From contig JANQON010000009.1 in assembly GCA_028289605.1 (NCBI GenBank), positions 434,001 to 498,000 on the forward strand: 64,000 nt of DNA, given 5' to 3'. The notes under the pieces were generated by a model that was given only the letters and a program-made list of their open reading frames with translations, was not told where the DNA came from and searched no databases. The position numbers were made by a program, and so were the translations under genes. Positions 10,166 to 19,528 of the stretch are shown here, one piece after another (within the stretch, counting starts at the first letter, position 1; each line of letters begins with the position of its first letter). Origin of the DNA: Hyphococcus sp. GTDB lineage: Bacteria; Pseudomonadota; Alphaproteobacteria; Caulobacterales; Parvularculaceae.

Positions 10166-13100
10166 ATGAGACTGCTCGTCGCTGAGGGCGCAAAACGCCA
10201 ATTGGGGTCGCCGACAACAACACGGACGCGGTTAGTAAGACGTCATTGGCTGATTGCAGCCTCAGCCGGCGCGATTGCGGCGGCGACGCCAGGCTATATG
10301 GGTTTCTACGGCGGCCGCGCGCGGGCGCAGACATTGCCGGCGGGATGTACGGACGCGGTCACCGCCGGCACGCCGAACGACAATGACGGCGTCGCTGAGG
10401 ACGGCGAAACCGTCACTTGCGTCGTCACGCCGATCACAGATCCGCTCACCCCGATCAACGGTCCGATATCCACCAATGTGAGCGACGTTACGATCGTCGT
10501 CGGCGACGACACGACTCCCACGAGCGTGATCAATTCTGCGTCTCCAGTCCCCGGCGACGCAATCAGCATGAACGCACTCGTCGGCGCGCAGACCCTGACC
10601 ATCGTCAATGCGGGCTCCTCTATCAGCGGAACCGGAAACGGCGTCACCATTCGCACGGGGACCGGCGCCGCCACAGGCGATATCACCATTGTCAGCTACG
10701 GTAAGATTTATGGCGGCGTCTTTGGGTATGGGATCGATGTGCTTAATTCCGGCGTCGGCCGCACGGATATCACCCTGTATAATGACGTGATCGGCAATAC
10801 CGGGATTTTTGCAAGGACCGGCGACTCCGGCGCGGATCTCACCGTGACCAGCGATGGCAATGTCCAGGCCACAGGCTATAACCAGGTCGGCATTTGGGGG
10901 CAAGTCGGCGCCAAAGACGGCGGCGCCTCCAGCGACCTGACGATAAACACCTCCGGCGGCGCCGCCAAAGGCAGCTCTGTCACCGGCGGCGCCACCGGCA
11001 TCTTCGCCAGAAACTACGGCTCCGGCGACACTTCTGTAACAGTGGACGACGTTACCGGCCGCAACGCCGTCCAAACGATTGCGTATGACGGCGACACCGA
11101 GGTTACGTTGACCTCGACGGCGTTCGTCAACGGCGAGTCGGGCACGGGCGTCTGGTCGCGGTCGACGAGCGGGGATATTTTGCTGGCCGGCCCGTCGGGC
11201 GCCATTTCGTCGGGCGATGTCTACGGCGCCGGGGACGGGGTGTACCTGCGGTCCATCAGCGGAACGATCACGGTGCGGGACCTTGATTCCATCGTCGGCG
11301 AAGGGCTCGACGGCGTTAATGTGAAGACCGGCGGCGTCGGCGGCGTCACGATCAGCGGGGTCGATACGATCACCGGCGGTAGTCGGGGGATTTACGCGAA
11401 GACCGTCGGGGGCGCGATCTCGATCCAGGGTTCGGGCCTCGTCGGCGGGATCAAGTCAGAGAACGACGCCGGCCTTGGCCTCGGCATTGGCATCGACGCC
11501 GACGCCAGCGCCGCCGGCCGCGGCGTCGGCGGCGCCGGCGGCGGCAATATCAATATCGGCGGCGCGACGGCGAACGGCAATGTCACGGGCGCGGGCGGCG
11601 ACGGCGTCAGGGCGCTGACGGATGGCCTGGGGACGATCACGATCGCGGTCGGCGCCGTCACCACGACCGGCAACGATGCGGCCGGCGTACGCGCCGTCAC
11701 CGGCAACGCCTCCACGGTCGGCTACGGCGATGTCAGCATCACGACATCGGGCGCGGTATTGACCAGCGGCAGCGGTTCCTACGGCATCTTCGCCGAAACC
11801 GCCGGCGACGGCGACATCGCCGTTAATGTCGACGACGTGAAGGCGACGAACAGCGGCGCCATCCGCACGCGCGCGGCCACCGGGACGACGGCCATTACAC
11901 TGACGTCCACCGCCGACGTCGACAGCGGGGTCGGCGCCGGCGTTGATGCGCAGTCGACGGGCGGAAATATCTCGGTAACCGGTTCGTCGGGCGCGATTAC
12001 CGGCGCGACGGACGGGATCTATACGCGATCCTCCGGCGGGGCCATTACGGTGCAGACCCTCGACTCCATCACCGGCAAAGGCGGCGACGGCGTCGATGCG
12101 AACGCCGGCAGCGGCGGGATTACGATCACCGACGTGACGAATATTGTCGGCTCCCAGGGCCGCGGCGTCAGCGCGGTTACCAGCAACGGCGGCGACATCT
12201 CCATCCAGAATGTCGGCGTTTCCATCCAGAATGTCGGCTTCGGCCTCAACGCCGTGGTCGAAGGCAAGAACGGCGACGGAATCTACGCGTTGACCGGCGG
12301 CGGTATCAACGCCGGGAGCATCAACATCGGCGGCGACACTGCGATCGGCAATGTCACGGGCAGCGTTACCGGCATCCGTGCACGGACGTTCGGCGGCGGC
12401 GGCGCGATGACGATCAACACAAGCAGCGGCGACGTCAGCGGGGCGACTGACGGCATTTACGCCGTTAACGGCGGCGCCGGCGCGCTTGCAATCGACGCCA
12501 ACAACGTCAACGGCGACAATCGATATGGCATCCGCGCCGTAAAATTTAACGGCGATGGCAAATTGTCGATTACCACGACCGGAACGGTGTCAGGCGGCGC
12601 ATCCGGAATCCGTGCAACAAACAGCGGCGCCGGCGACCTCGTCATGAATGTCGCCGCCGTCACGTCAGCGACCGGATTCGGCATCGATCTCGCCAACAAT
12701 GTCGGCGGAGACGTATTCCTGACGGCTACAGGGCCGGTCACTGGCGGCCAGATTGGAACTGGCGGCCAACAAACCGGAACTGGAATATTAGCGGCCAACA
12801 GCGCTGATACCGCTACGCGCATTGCCGTCGTTGATGTGACCGGCGCCGCTAACGGCATTCAAGTAAGGACGTCGAACGCCGGTGCAAAGGAACTGACGAT
12901 CGAATCCACCGGCGCCGTCAAGGGGGAATACGGCGACGCTATCTATGCCTATCAATCAGGCGTCGGGCGCGTGTCCATATCCGTTGTCAACGCTACTGCA
13001 GCCGACGGCGACGTCATCGATGTGTTCGCCAAACCCAATAATACAGGGGGCGTCGCCGTTACAGCCACCGGCCACCTTTATGGTTATGGCCGCCTCGGCG

Positions 13101-16100
13101 ACGGCGTTCGGGTTGCCAATGTCGGGTCCGGACCGACTGACATTAACGTCGCCTCCGTCACGGCCGACGTCGGCTCCGCAATCCACGTCGCGCACCAAGG
13201 CTCGGATCTCACCATCACCGCCGCCGGGCTGATCAGCGCCGCCGAACGCGGGGTCTTCGCGTCGAACATAGGGACCGGCTCAACGGTCGTGAATGTCGCT
13301 GATGTATACGTTACGAGGGGCGATGGGCTTGATGTGAGCAACTCCGACAACGGAAGGGCCACGGATCTGTACGTTAAATCCACCGGGACGATCACCGTTG
13401 TCGGGACGCCGTCTTACACCGTTTCATACACCCCCCCAGGCGGCCCCACCGTCTACACCACCGTCCCGGCTAGTAGCGAGGACGGGATTGACGTCTTCAA
13501 TGCCGGCACCGGCGCCACCACGGTTATCGCCAATAAGGTGACGTCCGCATTTGGCGACGGCATTCGCGCTGTCGCGGGCGAAACGGCGACCGGGGACGTG
13601 ACGGTCACGGCGGCCGGGGACGTGACCGGATATCAAGGCGGTATCTATGCGTTAAACAACGGCGCCGGCGATATCGTTATCACGGCGGCCAACGCGACCG
13701 CCACCGGCGGCGAAGGCCACGGCGTTTACGCCAACAATTCAGCGAATGGCGGCGCCCTGACGATCGATACGAGCGCGGGCGCGGCGACGGGCGGCCATCA
13801 CGGGATCCTCGCTAAAAACTACGGCTCCGGCGCCCTGTCGATCACAGCGAGCGATGTGACGGCGACGGTCGGCGGGGAAGACGCGATTGACGCTTATAAC
13901 TCCGCTGACGGAACATCCCTGACGATCAACACGTCCAGCGGGACAGTGTCCGGCATCGAATACGGGATCCGGGCGGAAAACCGCGGCGCCGGCGCAACCG
14001 CCGTCACCACGGCCGGCGTGACCGGCGGGCGCGACGACGGCGTCTGGGTGGAGGCCCGGGGCGCGGGCCTCGTCGTCGACAGCCGCGGCGGCGGCGTCCA
14101 AGGCGGCGAGAACGGGATCCGGGCCAGCAACGCCGGCGACGGCGCCACGGCCATCACCACCGCCGGCGTGACCGGCGCGAGCGGTCACGGAATCTTCGCC
14201 GACAACGCCGAAAACGCCGCCGGCCTGACGATCGACAGCCGCGCGGGCGCCGTGTCAGGCGGTGAAGATGGGATCCGCGCCGTTAATGAAGGCATGGGCG
14301 CGCTCAGCATAACGACGGCGGACGCGACCGGCGGCGAAGGCCACGGCGTATACGCCTACAACTACAACGCCGCGACCGATCTGACGATCGATACGAGCGC
14401 CGGCTCCGTGACGGGCGGGGAAAGCGGGATCCGCGCCGTCAACTACGGCTCGGGCGCGCTGTCGATCACGGCGCAGAACGTCGCCGCAGGCTCCGCCGAC
14501 GGCGACGCGATCGACGTGGATAATCACGGGACGGATTTGACGATCGAGACCACCGGGACCGTGTCGAGCCGCGATGACGGGATCGATGCGCGCAATTACG
14601 GCGTGAATCTTTTCCTCTCCGTGGCCGGCGGCTCCGTCACGGGCGTTGAGGACGGGATTGACGCCCTCAACGAAGGGACCGGCGAGACGGTGATTACGAT
14701 CGCCGGCGCCGTGACGGGCGAGACGGAAGAAGGCTTGCACGCCCTCACCATGAACGGCGCAAACGTCACTATCGACGCGGGTGGGTCGGCGACCGGCAGG
14801 CTTGCGGCGATTGTCACTGACAACGCCGCCGCGGCCGGCGATCCGACCGACGATACGCTCACCCTCAACGCGGGCGGCTCCATCGACGGCGACGCCCTGC
14901 TGCTGGCGGGCGCGGACGTCTTCAACGACGCCGGCGGTTCGTTTACGACCGTCTACGGCGGGGATGGTCTTGATACGGTCAATTTCACCGGCGGCGCGCG
15001 CACGCTTGCGGGTTCCGGGACGGCGGGCGATAGCCTTCAAGAGTTTGAGATCTTCAACATCAGCAGCGACGGCCTGGTGCTTGCGGGGACCCATGTCGGC
15101 CTTGACGAGGCGAACTTCCTCGCCGGCGCCAATACGCTGACCGGCTCACTGGAGGCGACGACGGCCAGCATTGCTGCCGGCGCAACGTTGAACGCCGCGG
15201 ACGGCTCTCAGTTAGTCGGCATGCTAACCAACGACGGTACGCTCAATGTCGGCGATTCTCCGGGGACGTTCACCGTCGACGGCGATCTTGTGCTGGGCGC
15301 GACCAGCGTCCTGCCGATCGAGATCGGCGCAACGAGCGACTTGATCGTTGTAACCGGGGACGTAACCCTCGGAGGAACGCTGGACGTCATTCCTCTGGCA
15401 GGGGCGCCGTTGGGCGTTTCAACCCGGACGATCATTGACGCCGGGACCGGGATCAGCGGCGCTTTCGACGCCGTTAATACCGAAGACGGCCTGCTGATCA
15501 GCCAGGCGGTCGATGTCGATGCGGCCAATTTCGACCTGTTGCTGACGACCACGCTCATTCCGGCGTCATTCGTGGACGGACTGACGGACAATCAGGCGGC
15601 GGCGGGCGACAATCTGATCACCCTTCTCAGCAATCCCGCTCTCGATCAAAAGCTCGTCGATCTTGCCGCCGCCGTCGGCGTCATCGAAAACGTCGACATC
15701 CTCGGATCGACCCTTGGGGAGTTAGCGCCGGAAGGGCTAGATCTCGGGCTCAAATTCCTGACGGCGTCGCAGTCGCGGTTTATCGACCTGGCGATCAGTC
15801 AGGCGGCGACGGAGGGAGGCGCGCCGGCCCCCGCCAAACTCGCTTCGTTGAACGGAGGCCCGGTCGCGGCGTCGCCAAACAGTGTTGCTACCGTCTGGGG
15901 CGCAATGGAGGTTTTCAGCCTCCGCCAGGATGGCGGCGCCGACCATATCGATTTCGACGGAACAGCGTTCTCCTTCGCCGCCGGCGTTTCGGGGATTGCC
16001 GCGGGTCCGGTGTCATTTGGGATCGCCGGCGGCTACTCTATTTTTGACGGCGACATGGACGGCGCGCTTGGCGATGCGGCCGACGCAAGCCTCGCCCATA

Positions 16101-16729
16101 TCGCCGGGACCGCAAGCGTGCGCTTTGGCTTCAGCGATCTTGATGCGCGCCTCGATACTGTCGTCGGTTATGCGGCCGGTCACAACGAACTCGTCATGAA
16201 CTTGATTGATCCGTCTACGGATGCACCCGTTTCGCAAAGCGGGGACGCCAGCGTTTCCAGCGTCGACTGGCTGACGCGGTTGTCCATTGACGGCGCCAAC
16301 AACAGGAAATGGGCGCTGAAGCCTTATGTGCAGGCGGGCGCGAGCGTTTATCGTCAGGAGGCAGTCAATCTCGGCGCAACGGAAGCGACGGCGTTGACGG
16401 TCGACGAACTCGACAACACAAGGTGGCAGATCGGTATCGGCGCCGCCTATGAACGCCGCTTTGACGACAGACTATCGATCAGCGCGCGGGCGGCCGGCGT
16501 CCATTATTTCGACGATACCGAAAACATCTTTTCCAGTCGCTTTGCCGCCGCTCCGGCGGGCTCGGCTTCTTTCCGCACGACGGGCCGCGAGATCGATCGA
16601 CAGGTTCAGCTCGACGCCGCCCTCGCCTATGCGCACAAGTCCGGCTTCGTCATTTCAGCCGGCGCCTTCGCCGAAGTCGGCGACCTCAATCTCTATGGCG
16701 GCAACATGAAAGTGCAGAAACGTTTTTAG
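10166..16729 (+). CDS. Giant autotransporter adhesin-like protein 2 (tandem paralogue)
   Basis: About 2187 residues. The ATG at 10166 is chosen because the protein then starts MRLLVAEGAKRQLGS, matching MVLLVAEGAKRPLGS of the neighbour. An upstream ATG at 10100 would add 22 residues with no counterpart. It has the same long signal peptide ending GGRARA/Q, a Gly/Asp-rich repeat passenger and a barrel from about residue 1910 to the final Phe (VQKRF). Parts are almost identical to the first copy at DNA level (for example 11641-11720 and 4060-4140), while the middle differs and is shorter by about 390 residues. A Pro/Tyr-rich insertion near residues 1080-1100 (YTPPGGPTVYTTVP) interrupts the repeats. 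The role, adhesion or a surface layer, is inferred from the class. A crotonase remnant begins just after its stop. Confidence 0.9.
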   Translation: MRLLVAEGAKRQLGSPTTTRTRLVRRHWLIAASAGAIAAATPGYMGFYGGRARAQTLPAGCTDAVTAGTPNDNDGVAEDGETVTCVVTPITDPLTPINGPISTNVSDVTIVVGDDTTPTSVINSASPVPGDAISMNALVGAQTLTIVNAGSSISGTGNGVTIRTGTGAATGDITIVSYGKIYGGVFGYGIDVLNSGVGRTDITLYNDVIGNTGIFARTGDSGADLTVTSDGNVQATGYNQVGIWGQVGAKDGGASSDLTINTSGGAAKGSSVTGGATGIFARNYGSGDTSVTVDDVTGRNAVQTIAYDGDTEVTLTSTAFVNGESGTGVWSRSTSGDILLAGPSGAISSGDVYGAGDGVYLRSISGTITVRDLDSIVGEGLDGVNVKTGGVGGVTISGVDTITGGSRGIYAKTVGGAISIQGSGLVGGIKSENDAGLGLGIGIDADASAAGRGVGGAGGGNINIGGATANGNVTGAGGDGVRALTDGLGTITIAVGAVTTTGNDAAGVRAVTGNASTVGYGDVSITTSGAVLTSGSGSYGIFAETAGDGDIAVNVDDVKATNSGAIRTRAATGTTAITLTSTADVDSGVGAGVDAQSTGGNISVTGSSGAITGATDGIYTRSSGGAITVQTLDSITGKGGDGVDANAGSGGITITDVTNIVGSQGRGVSAVTSNGGDISIQNVGVSIQNVGFGLNAVVEGKNGDGIYALTGGGINAGSINIGGDTAIGNVTGSVTGIRARTFGGGGAMTINTSSGDVSGATDGIYAVNGGAGALAIDANNVNGDNRYGIRAVKFNGDGKLSITTTGTVSGGASGIRATNSGAGDLVMNVAAVTSATGFGIDLANNVGGDVFLTATGPVTGGQIGTGGQQTGTGILAANSADTATRIAVVDVTGAANGIQVRTSNAGAKELTIESTGAVKGEYGDAIYAYQSGVGRVSISVVNATAADGDVIDVFAKPNNTGGVAVTATGHLYGYGRLGDGVRVANVGSGPTDINVASVTADVGSAIHVAHQGSDLTITAAGLISAAERGVFASNIGTGSTVVNVADVYVTRGDGLDVSNSDNGRATDLYVKSTGTITVVGTPSYTVSYTPPGGPTVYTTVPASSEDGIDVFNAGTGATTVIANKVTSAFGDGIRAVAGETATGDVTVTAAGDVTGYQGGIYALNNGAGDIVITAANATATGGEGHGVYANNSANGGALTIDTSAGAATGGHHGILAKNYGSGALSITASDVTATVGGEDAIDAYNSADGTSLTINTSSGTVSGIEYGIRAENRGAGATAVTTAGVTGGRDDGVWVEARGAGLVVDSRGGGVQGGENGIRASNAGDGATAITTAGVTGASGHGIFADNAENAAGLTIDSRAGAVSGGEDGIRAVNEGMGALSITTADATGGEGHGVYAYNYNAATDLTIDTSAGSVTGGESGIRAVNYGSGALSITAQNVAAGSADGDAIDVDNHGTDLTIETTGTVSSRDDGIDARNYGVNLFLSVAGGSVTGVEDGIDALNEGTGETVITIAGAVTGETEEGLHALTMNGANVTIDAGGSATGRLAAIVTDNAAAAGDPTDDTLTLNAGGSIDGDALLLAGADVFNDAGGSFTTVYGGDGLDTVNFTGGARTLAGSGTAGDSLQEFEIFNISSDGLVLAGTHVGLDEANFLAGANTLTGSLEATTASIAAGATLNAADGSQLVGMLTNDGTLNVGDSPGTFTVDGDLVLGATSVLPIEIGATSDLIVVTGDVTLGGTLDVIPLAGAPLGVSTRTIIDAGTGISGAFDAVNTEDGLLISQAVDVDAANFDLLLTTTLIPASFVDGLTDNQAAAGDNLITLLSNPALDQKLVDLAAAVGVIENVDILGSTLGELAPEGLDLGLKFLTASQSRFIDLAISQAATEGGAPAPAKLASLNGGPVAASPNSVATVWGAMEVFSLRQDGGADHIDFDGTAFSFAAGVSGIAAGPVSFGIAGGYSIFDGDMDGALGDAADASLAHIAGTASVRFGFSDLDARLDTVVGYAAGHNELVMNLIDPSTDAPVSQSGDASVSSVDWLTRLSIDGANNRKWALKPYVQAGASVYRQEAVNLGATEATALTVDELDNTRWQIGIGAAYERRFDDRLSISARAAGVHYFDDTENIFSSRFAAAPAGSASFRTTGREIDRQVQLDAALAYAHKSGFVISAGAFAEVGDLNLYGGNMKVQKRF

Positions 16730-16732
16730 GGC

Positions 16733-17001
16733 GGGCGAACCAACCCAAGGCTGGTCTCCTTGATCGGCCCCTCTCGCGCCAAGCAATTGATTATCTGGAG
16801 GCAGAAAATCGATGCAAGCGTCGCAAGCGACTGGGGGCTTGTCGACCTTGTCGCGGAACCTGGCGGCGCGCTCAGCCGCTCGGTTACGCGACAAGCTTTA
16901 TGGATCGAGATCAATTTATGTTGACGAGATTGTCCGACGACCAAGCCGACGCAATTGCGTCATTCCGCGAAAGACGGAAACCCACGACTTCAGGCGAATA
17001 G
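16733..17001 (+). pseudogene. Remnant of an enoyl-CoA hydratase/crotonase gene
   Basis: Two pieces in different frames match the C-terminal part of crotonases. The first (16733 to about 16860) reads NPRLVSLIGPSRAKQLI, KIDASVASDWGLVDLVAEP and GGALSRSV, fitting the family pattern of a GpsrAkeLi helix, then the idA..A..wGLVd motif. After a stop near 16921 and a frame change, 16906-17001 reads DRDQFMLTRLSDD and AIASFRERRKP, the usual C-terminal helix of the family. The part between is shorter than normal, so the remnant has a deletion or frameshift as well as loss of the catalytic N-terminal half. It starts only a few bases after the autotransporter stop, suggesting that arrival of the autotransporter removed the 5' half. 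Confidence 0.7.
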
Positions 17002-17262
17002 ACGGCTCTCCCAAAGCGAGCGATGTCACTATTTGAGCGCCCTGTAGCGCCGACCGGGAACTGGCCTGATTGCCCGTATCGCCGTCAAAACAACGATATC
17101 GACTGAATTTCCTGCAACAAACCCGGCAAGGGACTCATCATCGAGGTTGACTCCAAGCCCCGGCTTCTCCGCTGATTGCATCATAAATATGTCAGAATCT
17201 AGTATTCAGGTGGTTCGCCCAGCCCGGGGCCATTGGCGACGCACTCAAATGGAGACCTCTTT

Positions 17263-18852
17263 ATGACGACAGTCCAGCCGCAAGCGAAATTGCCACGGCG
17301 CAACGGCTTCACTCGATTTCTCGACGCCGTCGAATGGTTGGGCAACCTCTTGCCTCACCCGGTGACGCTTTTCGCAATCCTGGCGTTCGGCATCGTTCTT
17401 CTTTCGGGTTTTTTCGGCTGGCTCGGTCTCGCCGTCGAGGATCCGCGGCCCGCGGGCGCGCGCGGCGTTGCTGACGACGGCATGATCCGGGCGGTCAGCC
17501 TCTTGAACGGCGACGGCGTCCGGCGAATCTTTACAAACCTCACGACCAACTTCACGAGCTTTGCCCCTCTTGGCGTCGTCTTGGTCGCAATGCTCGGTGT
17601 CGGCGTAGCGGAACGGTCAGGGCTTCTTTCCGCGGCTGTGCGCGCCATGGTTTTGTCGGCCCCGCGACATGTGGTCACCGTCGCCATCGTGTTCGCCGGC
17701 ATCGTCTCCAACACAGCCTCCGAAGTCGGTTATGTCGTTTTGATACCGCTTGCCGGCGCCATTTTTTACGCCTTGGGCCGCCATCCCCTGGCTGGCATGG
17801 CGGCGGCCTTCGCCGGTGTTTCCGGCGGTTACAGCGCCAATTTGTTGATAGGCACCATCGACCCTCTCCTCGCCGGCATCACGCAAGAAGCCGCGCGCCT
17901 GATTGATCCGGACTATATCGTCGTCGCCACCGCAAATTGGTACTTCATGGTCGCCTCAACGTTCTTGATTACAACGGTGGGCTCGCTGGTGACGATATTC
18001 ATCGTTGAACCAAAGCTAGGCGACTATGACGCGTCGCGCGCCGACCCCACCATTCTCGACAAGCGCATGATGGAGCGGTTGACCGGAGAAGAGAAGAAAG
18101 GCCTTCTTTGGGCTGGCGTCGCGGTTCTCGGCGTATTCGCCCTTATGGCCCTTACGCTGTTGCCGGAATGGGGCGTCTTGCGCAACCCGGACACGGGCGA
18201 TCGAATCAACTCGCCCTTTTTCCGCGGCTTTGTCGTCTGGATACTGATTTTCTTTATCGTGACCGGCTATGCATATGGACGCGCGGTCGGCTCCATGAAA
18301 ACCGACCGCGACGTGATTGACGCCATGGCGGCGGCGCTCGCCTCTCTTGGCTTGTATATCGTCCTCGTTTTCTTCGCCGCCCAATTCGTCGCTTTCTTCG
18401 GCTGGACCAATCTTGGCGCGATTAGCGCCGTGACCGGTGCGCAATTTCTCAAAGACACAGGCATGACCGGACCAGGCGTCTTTTTCTTTTTCATCTTGAT
18501 GTGCGCCGTCATCAACCTATCGCTTGGCTCCGCGTCGGCCCAGTGGGCCGTCACTGCGCCCATCTTTGTCCCCATGCTGATGCTGATCGGCTATGCGCCG
18601 GAGGCGATTCAGGCCGCGTATCGCATCGGCGACTCCACCACAAACATTATCACGCCCATGATGAGCTATTTCGGGCTAATCCTCGCCTGGGCGACCCGCT
18701 ATGACAAGAATCTCGGCGTTGGGACGCTCATTGCCATGATGCTGCCCTACACGCTCTTCTTCATAGTAACGTGGTCCGTTTTCTTTGTGGTTTGGACATT
18801 CGGTCTCGACCTGCCAGTCGGCCCCGGCTCCCCGACATATTATACGCCTTAA
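17263..18852 (+). CDS. AbgT family transporter
   Basis: A 529-residue inner-membrane protein of the AbgT family, whose known members carry p-aminobenzoyl-glutamate (AbgT) or export sulfonamides (MtrF). Family segments are AVEWLGNLLPHPVTLF near the N-terminus, FTNLTTNFTSFAPLGVVLVAMLGVGVAERSG, SNTASEVGYVVLIPL, SGGYSANLLIGTIDPLLAG and, near the C-terminus, GDSTTNIITPMMSYF. About 11-13 membrane spans can be seen. The ATG at 17263 follows GGAGA at a suitable distance. A TTG at 17233 would add ten residues and is less likely. It stands alone between the crotonase remnant and the symporter operon. Whether it imports folate breakdown products or exports drugs cannot be read from sequence. Confidence 0.9.
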   Translation: MTTVQPQAKLPRRNGFTRFLDAVEWLGNLLPHPVTLFAILAFGIVLLSGFFGWLGLAVEDPRPAGARGVADDGMIRAVSLLNGDGVRRIFTNLTTNFTSFAPLGVVLVAMLGVGVAERSGLLSAAVRAMVLSAPRHVVTVAIVFAGIVSNTASEVGYVVLIPLAGAIFYALGRHPLAGMAAAFAGVSGGYSANLLIGTIDPLLAGITQEAARLIDPDYIVVATANWYFMVASTFLITTVGSLVTIFIVEPKLGDYDASRADPTILDKRMMERLTGEEKKGLLWAGVAVLGVFALMALTLLPEWGVLRNPDTGDRINSPFFRGFVVWILIFFIVTGYAYGRAVGSMKTDRDVIDAMAAALASLGLYIVLVFFAAQFVAFFGWTNLGAISAVTGAQFLKDTGMTGPGVFFFFILMCAVINLSLGSASAQWAVTAPIFVPMLMLIGYAPEAIQAAYRIGDSTTNIITPMMSYFGLILAWATRYDKNLGVGTLIAMMLPYTLFFIVTWSVFFVVWTFGLDLPVGPGSPTYYTP

Positions 18853-19071
18853 GGAAGGCGGGCGCGAACGGGCGGCGAGATCCAGGCCTTGGCGATTTGC
18901 GGCGAACATCGCCATAGTGATCAATGCCTCGCTCGTAAGCGCTTGGCCGCTGAACCATGGCGTCGAACCGCTATCGTCGCCTTCCGGAATCCGCCGAGCG
19001 TCGGCGGATCCACGGCGAGCCAACTCAATTCTACGCCGAAAGTCGTACTACCAAGGTCGAGTATTCCTGAT

Positions 19072-19083
19072 GTCTGATCGACC
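19072..19083. promoter_or_regulatory. Candidate operator GTCTGATCGACC before the symporter operon
   Basis: This 12-mer differs at one base from GTCTGATAGACC at 27973-27984, in the space between acs and the porin gene. It lies 43 bases in front of the DUF4212 start codon. Because the acetate-block promoters share it, it is a candidate binding site for CrbR or another common regulator. Chance occurrence cannot be excluded without a genome-wide count. It is close to the ribosome site for an activator site, so transcription would have to start just in front of the gene. Confidence 0.35.
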
Positions 19084-19126
19084 GTAATGTGACCGCGTCC
19101 CAATATGCCAAAGGAGGGCGAAATCT

Positions 19127-19519
19127 ATGAGCGCCATTAGTCTGAATGACGGCTCGGTGCCTGACAAAGGGGCGCAAGACGCCGCCGCGTCGGCGCAGGA
19201 GCCCTATCATCACGAAGGCGACAATCTGCCGCCGCATAGCCATCACGATGAGGAAGTGATGAGCGAGGAAACGGTCAACCAGTATTGGTCCGCCAACGTT
19301 CGCCTGTTGTTGGGCCTTCTCGCCGTCTGGTTCGCCGTCTCCTTTGGCGCGGGCATTTTGTTCGCCCAGCCCTTGAACAATTTTAGCCTGGGCGGATATC
19401 CGCTCGGTTTTTGGTTTGCACAGCAAGGATCAATCTACGTCTTTGTCGCGCTCATTTTCTTTTATTCCCATCGAATGCACCAGATCGAGCGCCGCTTCGG
19501 CGTCGACGACGACGAATAG
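19127..19519 (+). CDS. DUF4212 protein, small subunit of a sodium:solute symporter
   Basis: A 130-residue protein. The first 45 residues are soluble and rich in His/Asp/Glu (EPYHHEGDNLPPHSHHDEE). The DUF4212 core follows: EETVNQYWSANVRLLLGLLAVWFAVSFGAG, then GYPLGFWFAQQGSIYVFVALIFFYSHRM, which gives two membrane helices. Members of this family are almost always encoded directly before a VC_2705-type sodium:solute symporter, as here, where the gap is nine bases. The start is well supported by AGGAGGG. The His-rich head is an addition seen in some members and might bind metal, which is inference. It is presumably a stabilising or regulatory partner of the transporter. Confidence 0.9.
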   Translation: MSAISLNDGSVPDKGAQDAAASAQEPYHHEGDNLPPHSHHDEEVMSEETVNQYWSANVRLLLGLLAVWFAVSFGAGILFAQPLNNFSLGGYPLGFWFAQQGSIYVFVALIFFYSHRMHQIERRFGVDDDE

Positions 19520-19528
19520 GAGGCGGAT

